64,000 bases of DNA from an uncultured Clostridia bacterium (GTDB lineage Bacteria > Bacillota > Clostridia > Oscillospirales > Acutalibacteraceae): assembly GCA_947630285.1 (NCBI GenBank), contig CANRHD010000001.1:124001-188000 (forward strand), in the 5' to 3' direction. The stretch's first letter is position 1. Every line of letters begins with the position of its first letter. Below, in pieces: positions 1 through 8,154 of the stretch. A program made the translations under genes and the position numbers. The notes beneath the pieces are model-generated. The model was given only the letters and a program-made list of their open reading frames with translations, was not told where the DNA came from and searched no databases.

Positions 1-1646
1 ATTCTTACGCCGGCCTCTTTGGTGTATCCGTCGATTATAAGCCTGAGGGCGTCGTCACGGATTTTAAGCTGCGACGCCTTGAGCCCGTACTCTTTTATCT
101 GCTTGGGAACGAGATGCTTTTTGGCTATGTTGAATTTTTCATCAAAGGTATAGCTGAATAATTCTATTATTTCCATTCTGTCACGCAAAGGCGCAGGAAT
201 ATTTTCCAAGTCGTTTGCGGTGGTTACAAACAACACCTTGCTAAGGTCAAAGGGAATGTCGATATAATGGTCCCTGAACGAATTGTTCTGCTCGGGGTCA
301 AGCGCCTCCAGCAGAGCCGAAGACGGGTCGCCCTTATAATCGCTTGAAAGCTTATCCACCTCGTCAAGCAAAATAAGCGGATTTGCGCTTTTTGCCCTTT
401 TGAGCGCATCAATGATGTTGCCTGGCATTGCGCCTATATATGTTTTTCTGTGACCTCTTATTTCAGCTTCGTCCTTTACTCCGCCCAGAGAGATACGCAC
501 ATATTTTCTGCCCATGGCACGGGCAAGCGACCTTGCAATAGATGTTTTGCCCACTCCGGGAGGCCCTGCAAGGCAGATTATCTGCCCCTTAATATCGGGA
601 GCAAGCTTACGCACGGCAAGCATCTCTATAATTCTCTGCTTAACCTCTTTGAGGCCGTAGTGATCCTTTTCAAGTATATTAGACGCCTTTTTGATATTGA
701 TATTTTCCTTTGTATATGTGTTCCATGGCAGGGCGAGAACCTCGTCAAGATAATTCCTGATAACGGAGCTTTCGGGGCTTGACTGCTGCATTTTCATCAG
801 CCTGTCGCACTCTGTTAAAAGCTTTTCCTCGTCCTCCTTGGCAAAGCCTGTTTTTAAAATCATTTTGCGGTATTTATCCGCCTCAGCCTCAGGGGAGTCC
901 CCGTCGTTGAGCTCTGTGGAAATCGCCTTTAACTGCTCACGCAAATAGTATTCTCTCTGATTATCGTCTATCTGGTCCTGAACCTTGTCGTTAAGCTCCG
1001 CCTCCATGGCAAGGACATCGGTTTCCTTTGCGAGTATAACGCAGAGCTTTTCTATCCTTTTCATACAGTTGAGCTCTTCAAGAACGGACTGCTTTAATTT
1101 GTACTCAAGCGGAATATTTGCGGTTATGTAATCGGAGAGCTCGCCGGGGTCGTCCTTTACCGACACCGCCAAAACAATATCCGGCGCAATTTTGGGCGCA
1201 AAGCGGCAGTAATCCTCAAAAAGACTCTTAACGCTTCTGACAGACGCTTCTGCCTTTAATGCCTCGGAGGGCTTGGGAAGAACCTCGCCCACCTGCGCCG
1301 CAGTTGCGGTAAAGAAGGGATTTACGCCCGTTATGCCGCAAAGCCTTGCTCTGTATTTGCCCTCGACAACTACCCTGAGGCTGTCGCCCGACGGCATTCT
1401 GACAATTTGCTTTATCTCGCAAACCGTGCCTATATCGTAAAGCGTTTTTGTATTGATGATTTCCTCCTGTATATCCCTCTGTGCGACAAGGAATACGCTC
1501 TTCTTTGAAACCATGGCGGCCTTGACCGCCGCAATGGATTTTTGCCTGCTGACATCAAAATGCACCGTAGCCCCGGGGAAAACCACAAGCCCCCTCAACG
1601 CAACCATAGGTACGGCGATTATGTCGCTGTTGTTAAAAAACTCCAT
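1..1646 (-). CDS. lon: ATP-dependent protease Lon (N-terminal and ATPase part; C-terminus cut by window edge)
   Basis: Cytosolic AAA+ serine protease that degrades misfolded and regulatory proteins. About 548 codons are visible. The Lon substrate-binding N-domain (residues 1 to about 200, opening MEFFNNSDIIAVPMVALRG) is followed by a helical linker and the AAA+ module. Walker A GPPGVGKT lies near residue 360 and Walker B LILLDEVDKL near 430, followed by the PLRDRMEIIELFSYT stretch. Family members run about 770-800 residues, so the Ser-Lys proteolytic domain lies beyond the left edge. The ATG at 1646 follows AAGGAG. The gene is monocistronic as far as visible, diverges from the oad cluster, and has a consensus promoter at 1709-1737. 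No CIRCE box is seen. Confidence 0.95.
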   Translation of the reverse strand, partial: MEFFNNSDIIAVPMVALRGLVVFPGATVHFDVSRQKSIAAVKAAMVSKKSVFLVAQRDIQEEIINTKTLYDIGTVCEIKQIVRMPSGDSLRVVVEGKYRARLCGITGVNPFFTATAAQVGEVLPKPSEALKAEASVRSVKSLFEDYCRFAPKIAPDIVLAVSVKDDPGELSDYITANIPLEYKLKQSVLEELNCMKRIEKLCVILAKETDVLAMEAELNDKVQDQIDDNQREYYLREQLKAISTELNDGDSPEAEADKYRKMILKTGFAKEDEEKLLTECDRLMKMQQSSPESSVIRNYLDEVLALPWNTYTKENINIKKASNILEKDHYGLKEVKQRIIEMLAVRKLAPDIKGQIICLAGPPGVGKTSIARSLARAMGRKYVRISLGGVKDEAEIRGHRKTYIGAMPGNIIDALKRAKSANPLILLDEVDKLSSDYKGDPSSALLEALDPEQNNSFRDHYIDIPFDLSKVLFVTTANDLENIPAPLRDRMEIIELFSYTFDEKFNIAKKHLVPKQIKEYGLKASQLKIRDDALRLIIDGYTKEAGVR

Positions 1647-1708
1647 ATATACAACTCCTTATGACTGTAAAAATCAACAGATAATAACATAAATCAGTTT
1701 GAAGATTA

Positions 1709-1737
1709 ATTATATAATAATATTCGACTTACTGCAA
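1709..1737 (-). promoter_or_regulatory. Predicted sigma-A promoter of lon
   Basis: Minus strand reads TTGCAG, 17 nt, TATAAT. The -10 complement is at 1709-1714 and the -35 complement at 1732-1737. The start codon is about 55 nt downstream of the expected transcription start. Confidence 0.7.
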
Positions 1738-1848
1738 TACATTTTTAACAATTTAAAACTAATTTCAGTATTTTATTTAATATTAACACATAAAAATTTT
1801 AATAATATAATCAAAATTAACAATATATTTTTAAGGCCTGATTTTATC

Positions 1849-1877
1849 TTGCAAATTACGGAATAATGTGCTACAAT
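1849..1877 (+). promoter_or_regulatory. Predicted sigma-A promoter of the oad operon
   Basis: TTGCAA at 1849-1854, 17-nt spacer, TACAAT at 1872-1877. It places the transcript start near 1884, leaving an untranslated leader of about 147 nt. Confidence 0.65.
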
Positions 1878-1883
1878 CGTACA

Positions 1884-2030
1884 GAATTTTATAATGGGAT
1901 AGATTTGGATTTTCTTTTCAAACTGTTTTTTTCTGCCCCCTTTTTCGGCGAAATAAGGCGGCTTTTCACAGCTTGAAAATCCGACGCTTCTATCTTAAAA
2001 AATACATTATTCTTTCAGGAGGATTGACAT
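1884..2030 (+). ncRNA. Structured 5' leader of the oad operon (candidate cis-regulatory RNA, class unknown)
   Basis: The leader can fold into one long nested structure. GATAGA 1898-1903 pairs with TCTATC 1989-1994. GGATTTTC 1907-1914 pairs with GAAAATCC 1975-1982. CTG near 1923-1925 can pair with CAG near 1969-1971. The apical part around 1935-1962 pairs GCC/GGC and CCTT/AAGG about a C-C mismatch. The ribosome-binding site AGGAGG follows at about 2019. I do not recognise a named riboswitch class and see no terminator-type T-run, so any control would more likely be at translation. The operon encodes a Na+ pump, so an ion or metabolite sensor is possible, but that is inference. Confidence 0.45.
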
Positions 2031-3413
2031 ATGAAGGTTAAGTTTACGGAAACCGTTTTGAGAGACGCCAACCAGTCGCTTATAGCCACGAGAATGCCGT
2101 ATGAAAAATTCGACGGCATACTTGAAGCTATGAACAAAGCGGGCTACTATTCGATAGAGTGCTGGGGCGGCGCAACATTTGATTCCTGTCTCAGGTACCT
2201 CGACGAGGACCCGTGGGAAAGGCTCAGAAAAATCAAAGAGAAATGCCCCGACACAAAATTACAGATGCTCTTGAGAGGTCAAAACCTGCTCGGTTACAAG
2301 CATTATCCCGACGATGTTGTAAGAATGTTTGTTAAAAAGAGCGTTGAAAACGGAATTGACATTATAAGAATTTTTGACGCTCTCAACGATACCAGGAACA
2401 TTCGGGTTGCCGTTGACGAGACGATAAAGAACGGCGCCGTTGCATCGGGCGCAATATCGTACACTACAAGCCCGGTTCACACGCTTGCAAAATATGTTGA
2501 AACGGTAAAAGAAATGAAAAAGATGGGCTGTTCAACCATCTGCATTAAGGATATGGCCGGCGTTATGACCCCTGCCGAGGCAAAGGACCTTGTATCGGCA
2601 ATCAAAGACGCACTGCCGGAAATGCCCGTTATTCTGCACACGCACTGCACAACGGGTATGGCGTATATGACTGTATTAAAGGCGGTCGAGGCAGGCTGTG
2701 ATATAATCGACACGGCCACCTCCTGCTTCTCTGGCGGCACTTCACAGCCGGCTACGGAAACCATACACGACGCTTTAACGGGTCTCGGATACGATACGGG
2801 GCTTAACAGGAATGTATTAAAGCAGGTAAACGATTTCTTTAAGCCGGTCAGGGACGAATATCTGGCTTCGGGACTGCTGAAGCCGAAAGCGCTTGTAACA
2901 GACACCGACGCTTTGACCTATAAGGTTCCCGGCGGAATGTTATCGAATATGATGGCCAACCTTGAGGATATGCACGCACTTGACAAAATGGACGAAGCGC
3001 TTGTTGAAATACCCAAGGTTCGTGAGGATATGGGCTATCCCCCTCTCGTTACTCCGCTTAGCCAAATGGTCGGAAACCAGGCGGTTACAAATGTGCTTGT
3101 AGGGCAGAGATATAAAAACATTTCAAAGGAAATCAAGGCGTATATCAAAGGCGAATACGGCAAAGCTCCCGGCGAGATAAACTCTGCGCTCCAAAAGAAG
3201 GTTCTGGGCGATGAAGAACCTATCACCTGCCGCTTCGCCGATACTCTTGAGCCTGAATTTGAAAAGGCGAAGGCAGAAATAGGAAGCAAGGCAAAATGCG
3301 ATGAAGATGTGCTTTCATATATTGCGTTCCCGACTCAGGCGGAGGCTTTCTTTGACAGGCGTGAAGAAAAGTCGAAGAACACATTTAACTATTCAATCAG
3401 AAGAATTGATTAA
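2031..3413 (+). CDS. oadA: Oxaloacetate decarboxylase alpha subunit / carboxyltransferase (PycB-OadA family), without biotin domain
   Basis: Carboxyltransferase subunit that moves the carboxyl group from oxaloacetate (or a related acid) to biotin on a carrier protein; membrane-associated with OadG and OadB. The 460 residues hold an HMGL-like TIM barrel (about 1-270; TETVLRDANQSL at the start and metal-binding HTHCTTGMA near residue 205) and the conserved carboxylase domain (about 280-455). Classical OadA ends in a Pro/Ala linker and biotinyl domain; here these are a separate gene at 3883. AGGAGG precedes the ATG. It is first of four genes spaced 12-15 bp apart. Pyruvate carboxylase subunit B is the alternative, but the downstream oadB favours the Na+ pump. 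Confidence 0.92.
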   Translation: MKVKFTETVLRDANQSLIATRMPYEKFDGILEAMNKAGYYSIECWGGATFDSCLRYLDEDPWERLRKIKEKCPDTKLQMLLRGQNLLGYKHYPDDVVRMFVKKSVENGIDIIRIFDALNDTRNIRVAVDETIKNGAVASGAISYTTSPVHTLAKYVETVKEMKKMGCSTICIKDMAGVMTPAEAKDLVSAIKDALPEMPVILHTHCTTGMAYMTVLKAVEAGCDIIDTATSCFSGGTSQPATETIHDALTGLGYDTGLNRNVLKQVNDFFKPVRDEYLASGLLKPKALVTDTDALTYKVPGGMLSNMMANLEDMHALDKMDEALVEIPKVREDMGYPPLVTPLSQMVGNQAVTNVLVGQRYKNISKEIKAYIKGEYGKAPGEINSALQKKVLGDEEPITCRFADTLEPEFEKAKAEIGSKAKCDEDVLSYIAFPTQAEAFFDRREEKSKNTFNYSIRRID

Positions 3414-3425
3414 GGAGAGTGAAAT

Positions 3426-3869
3426 ATGAATTTTCTAAACGCAGTAGCCGAAGCTACCATTACAGACTCGGCGGCGCTCGCTTCACCGGGTAACGGCGGT
3501 TCAATATCAATGACCGAGGCTTTGGGCCTGTCGGTTACGGGCATAGTAGTGGTTATGATAATACTCGCTCTTCTTGCGATACTCGTTGTTATACTTTCAA
3601 AGGTTGTCCGTACTTTTGAAAAGGCTTCAAAGGGCAAAAGAAGCGTAACAAAAGAAAAGGCGGAAAATACCGCAGTAAAGATTTCCGTAAAAGAGAACAA
3701 GCAGGAAAGCAAAGCGGCGGCGCTTGAAGAAACGCAGTCCTTGGGTCAGCTTGAGCTATACAAGACCGACGAAAAAACCGCCGCAGTAATTATGGCTATC
3801 GTTTCAAAGGAAAGCGGCATAGCTCTTAATAAACTGCAGTTTAATTCAATTAAGCTTATAGAGAAATAA
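3426..3869 (+). CDS. OadG-like gamma subunit, small membrane protein
   Basis: 147-residue protein with a single membrane segment at about residues 36-60 ([19 protein letters not shown]) and a charged Lys/Glu-rich cytoplasmic tail. That is the layout of the gamma subunit which anchors OadA to OadB. Primary-sequence conservation of gamma subunits is low, so the call rests on topology and position between oadA and the biotin carrier. The C-terminal 40 residues (around [18 protein letters not shown]) resemble the conserved tail seen in clostridial OadG-like proteins. The ATG is preceded by GGAGAG, 12 bp after oadA. Confidence 0.75.
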   Translation: MNFLNAVAEATITDSAALASPGNGGSISMTEALGLSVTGIVVVMIILALLAILVVILSKVVRTFEKASKGKRSVTKEKAENTAVKISVKENKQESKAAALEETQSLGQLELYKTDEKTAAVIMAIVSKESGIALNKLQFNSIKLIEK

Positions 3870-3882
3870 GGGAGAAAAAGAT

Positions 3883-4272
3883 ATGAAATACATTGTTACA
3901 TTAAACGGTACGGACTACGAAGTAGATGTTACCGAGCTTAAAGAAGCGATAGTTACAAACGCTGTGCCCTCGGCTCCTGCCGCAGCTGCCGCACCTGCCA
4001 TGCCGTCGGCTCCTGCCGCTCAGCCGGCTCCTGCCCCTGCCGCCCCTGTAAGCGGTACGGGAACGCCCGTTAAATCGCCTATGCCGGGCACTATACTTAA
4101 AGTAAACGCAACCGCCGGACAAAAAGTCAAAGAGGGCGATATTCTCTTTATTCTTGAAGCTATGAAGATGGAAAACGAAATAGTCGCCCCGACAGACGGT
4201 ACGGTTTCACAGATTATCGCAAACAAGGGCGCTTCGGTTGCAACTGACGAAGTTCTTGCTTTCATCGGTTAA
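3883..4272 (+). CDS. Biotin carboxyl carrier subunit of the decarboxylase
   Basis: 129-residue acyl-carrier-type protein. A short N-terminal beta segment is followed by an Ala/Pro-rich flexible linker (about residues 28-60) and the biotinyl domain (about 62-129). EAMKMEN carries the lysine to be biotinylated at residue 95. It shuttles the carboxyl group from OadA to the membrane subunit OadB. It is equivalent to the C-terminal domain of fused OadA proteins. The linker is highly repetitive (APAA-type), which explains the biased translations in other frames. 13 bp separate it from the upstream gene. Confidence 0.93.
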   Translation: MKYIVTLNGTDYEVDVTELKEAIVTNAVPSAPAAAAAPAMPSAPAAQPAPAPAAPVSGTGTPVKSPMPGTILKVNATAGQKVKEGDILFILEAMKMENEIVAPTDGTVSQIIANKGASVATDEVLAFIG

Positions 4273-4287
4273 GGGGGTAGCCGAAAC

Positions 4288-5490
4288 ATGGACATAATAA
4301 ATTCAATTATTGAAATCTTTCAGGGATCGGGTTTTGCCTCTCTTTCCTGGCAGAACTGGTTTATGATATTGGTTTCGTTTGTTTTACTGTATCTTGCAAT
4401 AGTTAAGAAGTTTGAGCCGTTGCTCCTGCTTCCCATTGCGTTTGGTATGCTTCTTGTAAATGTATACCCCGATATTATGTACGACCCTCTGGCAATAGCG
4501 ACGCCCGGCGGAGAGGTTCTTGACCCGTCGGCGCACTGGTACGATTCCGGCGTTCTGCGGCTTATTTACTGCGGCGTTAAATCGAGTATCTTCCCGTGCC
4601 TTATTTTCCTGGGCGTAGGCGCTATGACGGATTTCGGCCCCCTGCTTGCAAACCCGTCAAGTCTTCTTTTGGGTGCGGCCGCACAGCTTGGCATATATGT
4701 TGCTTTCTTAATATCAATCGCAACAAAGTATATCCCCGGATTTGAGGGCTTTTCAACGCTTGAAGCCGCTGCCATAGCAATTATCGGCGGAGCGGACGGC
4801 CCTACGGCTATCTATGTTACGGGCAAGCTTGCCCCTCACCTTTTAGGCCCCGTAGCGGTTGCGGCGTATTCCTATATGGCGCTCATACCGCTTATTCAGC
4901 CGCCCATTATGAAGCTGTTGACCACAAAAAAGGAAAGAGAAATTAAAATGAATCAGCTCAGAACCGTAAGCAAGGCGGAAAAAATAATATTTCCGATTGT
5001 TGTTACGGTTATCTGCGTTGTTATAATCCCGTCAACTGCGCCGCTTATAGGTATGCTTATGCTCGGCAATCTGTTTAAAGAGTCGGGCGTAACGGAAAGG
5101 CTGTCCGACACGGCGCAAAATGCGCTTTGCAATATCGTTACCATAATGCTCGGCGTTACGGTAGGCGCTACGGCGGAGGGAAAAACCTTCCTCGATTTAA
5201 AAACGCTTCTTGTTATAGCAATAGGTCTTGTGGCCTTTGCGTTCTCGACTGCCGGCGGAGTGCTTTTCGGAAAGCTTATGAATGTAATCACAAAGGGCAA
5301 GGTAAATCCGCTTATAGGTTCGGCAGGCGTTTCCGCCGTTCCCATGGCCGCAAGGGTTTCGCAGGTTGAGGGCAGAAAATACAACCCCTCGAACTTCCTG
5401 CTTATGCACGCCATGGGTCCGAATGTTGCCGGAGTTATAGGCTCGGCAGTTGCCGCCGGTTTCTTCTTACTGAATTTCGGCGCAAAATAA
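4288..5490 (+). CDS. oadB: Na+-transporting decarboxylase beta subunit
   Basis: 400-residue polytopic membrane protein that decarboxylates carboxybiotin and uses the energy to export Na+. Family hallmarks visible are GVGAMTDFGPLLANPSS, the broken-helix motif AAIAIIGGADGPTAIY with its conserved Asp, and GNLFKESGVTERLS. About 9-11 membrane segments are expected. The family is shared by oxaloacetate, methylmalonyl-CoA and glutaconyl-CoA pumps; substrate is set by the alpha subunit, which here is OadA-type. Last gene of the operon, followed by a strong terminator. Confidence 0.93.
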   Translation: MDIINSIIEIFQGSGFASLSWQNWFMILVSFVLLYLAIVKKFEPLLLLPIAFGMLLVNVYPDIMYDPLAIATPGGEVLDPSAHWYDSGVLRLIYCGVKSSIFPCLIFLGVGAMTDFGPLLANPSSLLLGAAAQLGIYVAFLISIATKYIPGFEGFSTLEAAAIAIIGGADGPTAIYVTGKLAPHLLGPVAVAAYSYMALIPLIQPPIMKLLTTKKEREIKMNQLRTVSKAEKIIFPIVVTVICVVIIPSTAPLIGMLMLGNLFKESGVTERLSDTAQNALCNIVTIMLGVTVGATAEGKTFLDLKTLLVIAIGLVAFAFSTAGGVLFGKLMNVITKGKVNPLIGSAGVSAVPMAARVSQVEGRKYNPSNFLLMHAMGPNVAGVIGSAVAAGFFLLNFGAK

Positions 5491-5504
5491 ACCCGAAACA
5501 AAAG

Positions 5505-5547
5505 AAAAAAATACAGGTTTGCTTAAACTGCGAACCTGTATTTTTTA
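5505..5547. terminator. Bidirectional rho-independent terminator between oadB and the carboxypeptidase gene
   Basis: Arms AAAAAATACAGGTT (5505-5519) and AACCTGTATTTTTT (5533-5547) form a perfect stem with a 13-nt loop and A/T runs on both sides. It lies between convergent genes. Confidence 0.9.
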
Positions 5548-5565
5548 TTTTTTTGTCCTTTAATC

Positions 5566-6984
5566 TTATTTTTTCGTTCTGTCGGAGGGCTTGCCGTCCG
5601 CCCTGCCTTTACCCTTGGTATTTTTTAAATTTTTCGCCCCCGAATACATAACGGGTCTTGTTCTTCCGAGGCTTCTTTTCATTTTCTTGTCGGTCTGCTT
5701 TCTCATCAGGTACACATAGGAAATAAACGCTATCACGGCAATGGCAAGCAAAATTAAAAATATGGGCGAGGTCACGACAACTTTTACCGCATTGACAAGC
5801 CATAGGAAAATGTTTACCTTAACATCGTCCGCCGCCACAAGGTCAACCGTGGCGATAATTGTACCTGCATAAAGAATATTGGCGGTACCGACCTTTTCGC
5901 CTTTTTTGACGGGCGCATTAATCGACTTGGGCGTTTCTTCCTCTATAGGCTCGATAAGCACGCTGTCCTCGCCGTTTCCGACGGGCACTATCGCCGTTAC
6001 ATCGTTCGCCGGAACGAGCCGCACATGGTCGGCGTCAAAAGACAGCTTAACATCGACAACAGTTACGATTTTGGAGGTATCCGCAATTTTTTCAAGTCTC
6101 AGGTTGTCAAAGGCCCATTTGTAAAGGCGCTTTGATTCCGTAAACGCCATATTATCCTTTGTGCCGTCGCCGTTGGTATCCTTAGAGGGTGCATTCATAA
6201 TAATACAGCAGTAATTGTAGCCGTCCTTGCTCGCCTTTGAAACTACACAGCAACCTGCCTGCTCGGTAGTTCCTGCCTTAATGCCCTGAACATATTTATA
6301 ATAGTAGGTGCGGTAATTTGAATTTATAAGCCAATTTGAATTGTAAAAGTTACGCTCGCCGCTCTTGTTTGTCTTTTCAAGGGTGTATTTATTTGTGTTG
6401 CAAATTTCCATAAACGAGGGCAAACCGAGGGCGTGTTTAACAATAAGCGCCATATCCCTTGCGGTGGTGTATTGGTTCTCGGCGTCAAGGCCGTGCGGAT
6501 TTTCAAAATGAGTGTTTTTACAGCCTAAAGACGCAACAAGCTCGTTCATTTTATCCACAAAATTATCTATGCTTCCGTTGCCTATATAATCCGCCAAAAC
6601 ATACGCCGATTCGTTTGCCGATTTAACCATAAGGCAATAGAGCAACTGCCTTATGCTCAACTCCTCGCCCGCCTTTAAAACGGCCGGAGCCGACTTTGTA
6701 CCCCTTAAAAGGGAAACGCAATACTCCGGCACAAGTATCTTTTTGTCAAGGTCCTCGCAGTTTTCAATTACAACCGACGCAGTAATTATCTTTGCGAGCG
6801 AAGCCATGGCGTTCCTTTTCTCTGAATTTTTATCAAAAATTACAGTTCCGTCGTCAAGGCTGAAAAGCAAAACTATATCCGCTTCAGTTTTTAATTCGCT
6901 GTTATAATTTGCCGACGACGGCAGCGCAAAGGCATATGAAAATATCAGAATAACCGTTACTGCCAAACAGATAAACCTTTTCAT
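5566..6984 (-). CDS. D-alanyl-D-alanine carboxypeptidase (PBP5/DacF family, S11)
   Basis: Low-molecular-weight penicillin-binding protein that trims the terminal D-Ala of peptidoglycan stem peptides outside the membrane. From the ATG at 6984 it has 472 residues. A signal peptide covers about 1-25. The S11 motifs are SLAK (Ser62, Lys65), SAN (122-124) and KAGT near residue 240 (KTG-type box). A beta-rich C-domain and a final membrane anchor near residues 405-430 with a basic tail follow. The start MKRFICLAV gives a clean signal peptide. A longer reading from 7086 exists but would bury it. No strong ribosome-binding site is visible for 6984; AAGGGG lies about 30 nt upstream. Confidence 0.9.
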   Translation of the reverse strand: MKRFICLAVTVILIFSYAFALPSSANYNSELKTEADIVLLFSLDDGTVIFDKNSEKRNAMASLAKIITASVVIENCEDLDKKILVPEYCVSLLRGTKSAPAVLKAGEELSIRQLLYCLMVKSANESAYVLADYIGNGSIDNFVDKMNELVASLGCKNTHFENPHGLDAENQYTTARDMALIVKHALGLPSFMEICNTNKYTLEKTNKSGERNFYNSNWLINSNYRTYYYKYVQGIKAGTTEQAGCCVVSKASKDGYNYCCIIMNAPSKDTNGDGTKDNMAFTESKRLYKWAFDNLRLEKIADTSKIVTVVDVKLSFDADHVRLVPANDVTAIVPVGNGEDSVLIEPIEEETPKSINAPVKKGEKVGTANILYAGTIIATVDLVAADDVKVNIFLWLVNAVKVVVTSPIFLILLAIAVIAFISYVYLMRKQTDKKMKRSLGRTRPVMYSGAKNLKNTKGKGRADGKPSDRTKK

Positions 6985-7110
6985 AATACATATATAGCGT
7001 TTAATTACGCTAAGCCCCTTGAAAATATTGTAAAAAAAGAGTATTATATTATAAATTATTATAGCAAAGAAATTTTTAAATATCAATTATATTTTAAGGA
7101 TGTGTAAAAT

Positions 7111-7800
7111 TTGATCTATATAACCGGAGATACCCACGGCGACGCCGAAAGGCTTTCTGCCTCAAGGCTCAAAAAGCTTAAACAGGGAGACACTCTGATA
7201 GTTTGCGGCGATTTCGGTTTTATCTGGGACGACAGCAAAAGGGAGCATAAAATAATCCGTCAGCTCGGCAAAAGGAAATACAACATTTGCTTTATTGACG
7301 GTACGCATGAAAACTTTTCTCTGCTTAACAACTACGAGGTCAGCGCCTGGAAGGGCGGAAAGGTTCATAAAATTTACGACAACCTCTATCATCTTATGAG
7401 GGGTCAGGTTTACACGATAGACGACAAAAAAATCTTTACAATGGGCGGCGGCGAAAGTCCCGACATTGAAATAAGAACCGAGGAAAACGAGTGGTCTAAG
7501 GAGGAAATCCCGACGCAGGACGAATTGCTTGAGGGCGCTCAAAGCCTTGAAAAGTTTGACTACAAGGTGGACTACATAATCACCCACGAGCCGCCGACAA
7601 AAATCAAGGGCTTTTTACAGCTTAAAGACTACGATAATCTCCGTGTTTCCGCACTTAACGCATATTTCGAGGAGCTTTCAAACTCCTGCAAATTCGACAA
7701 GTGGTTCTTCGGCAGTCTGCATATGGACAAATTCATTTCAAGCACGCATGTTTCCGTTTTCAAAAACATAATAGACGCACAAACCTGCGAAAAGATATAA
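7111..7800 (+). CDS. Calcineurin-like metallophosphoesterase
   Basis: 229-residue soluble phosphoesterase. The dimetal motifs are in order: ITGDTHGD (residues 4-11), VCGDFGFIWDD (about 31-41), DGTHENF (GNHE-type box, about 67-73), ITHEPP (about 162-167) and a late GSLHMD. Substrate cannot be told from sequence. The start is TTG at 7111, supported by AAGGA 11 nt upstream and by the start of the first metal motif four residues in. It diverges from the carboxypeptidase gene and converges on the GPH transporter. Its terminator hairpin (7809-7834) is the one duplicated around repeat element copy 1. Confidence 0.85.
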   Translation: MIYITGDTHGDAERLSASRLKKLKQGDTLIVCGDFGFIWDDSKREHKIIRQLGKRKYNICFIDGTHENFSLLNNYEVSAWKGGKVHKIYDNLYHLMRGQVYTIDDKKIFTMGGGESPDIEIRTEENEWSKEEIPTQDELLEGAQSLEKFDYKVDYIITHEPPTKIKGFLQLKDYDNLRVSALNAYFEELSNSCKFDKWFFGSLHMDKFISSTHVSVFKNIIDAQTCEKI

Positions 7801-7808
7801 AATTATAA

Positions 7809-7834
7809 CGGCTCTCCGAATTTAAGGAGGGCCG
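7809..7834 (+). terminator. Terminator hairpin after the phosphoesterase gene (left copy of a duplicated terminator)
   Basis: CGGC-T-CTCC pairs with GGAG-G-GCCG, followed by TTT. Positions 7812-7837 recur with one mismatch at 8101-8126, on the far side of the repeat element. Confidence 0.75.
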
Positions 7835-7837
7835 TTT

Positions 7838-8100
7838 CAGCGTGTCAATAAACTGTTTTGCAATAGCAAAATACCAAAAGTTTTCGTCCGCGTTTTTCAA
7901 AAGGCGGTGGGGTCGAGGGGCAAAGCCCCCGTCGCAGTCCGCAGACTGCGAAAAACCTGTACTTCATAAAGCGCAGGAGGGGCGAAAAACAGTCCGGTGG
8001 ACTGTTTTTCGGTGGGGAACCCTCGCCGGGGGTTCACCATAATCTTACTCCTTTTGTGCATATTGCCAAGTGACACATACTTTTTCTACAGGCTGAACAA
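7838..8100 (+). mobile_element. Palindrome-rich MITE-like element, copy 1 (263 bp, flanked by 26-bp direct repeats)
   Basis: Non-coding element whose ends form imperfect terminal inverted repeats: TTCAGCGTGTCAA at the left and TTCAGCCTGTAGA read inward from the right (10 of 13 identical). Internal hairpins are GGGGC-AAA-GCCCC (7917-7929), CGCAGTC-CGCA-GACTGCG (7933-7950), a perfect 13-bp stem closing on GGT (about 7983-8011) and GAACCC/GGGTTC (8018-8036). It is flanked by imperfect direct repeats at 7812-7837 and 8101-8126, each a terminator hairpin. It lies between convergent genes. No transposase. Related copies are at 14939-15200 (reverse orientation), about 26139-26355 and about 48628-48712. 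Confidence 0.75.
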
Positions 8101-8126
8101 CTCTCCGAAATTAAGGAGGGCCGTTT
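8101..8126. repeat. Right direct repeat of element copy 1 (duplicated terminator)
   Basis: 26 bp identical to 7812-7837 except one T-to-A change in the loop. It retains CTCC/GGAG pairing and a TTTT tail. It stands 28 bp from the stop of the convergent GPH gene and may still act as a weak terminator. Confidence 0.8.
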
Positions 8127-8154
8127 TATTTGCTGTTTGCGCTGTCAAAAAGCC

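Larger units (their letters stand above)
1647..2030. other. Intergenic region between divergent lon and oadA
   Basis: 384 bp without a credible gene. The left part (1740-1840) is very AT-rich and featureless. It holds the lon promoter (1709-1737), the oadA promoter (1849-1877) and the long folded leader of the oad operon (about 1884-2030). Confidence 0.8.

Noticed and set aside
450..782. Open frames on the + strand opposite lon
   Set aside because: Shadows of the lon coding frame without start signals.
7842..8042. Short ORFs inside the palindromic elements (also 14994-15200 and 26187-26372)
   Set aside because: They differ between copies, run through hairpins and lack start signals; the elements look non-coding.
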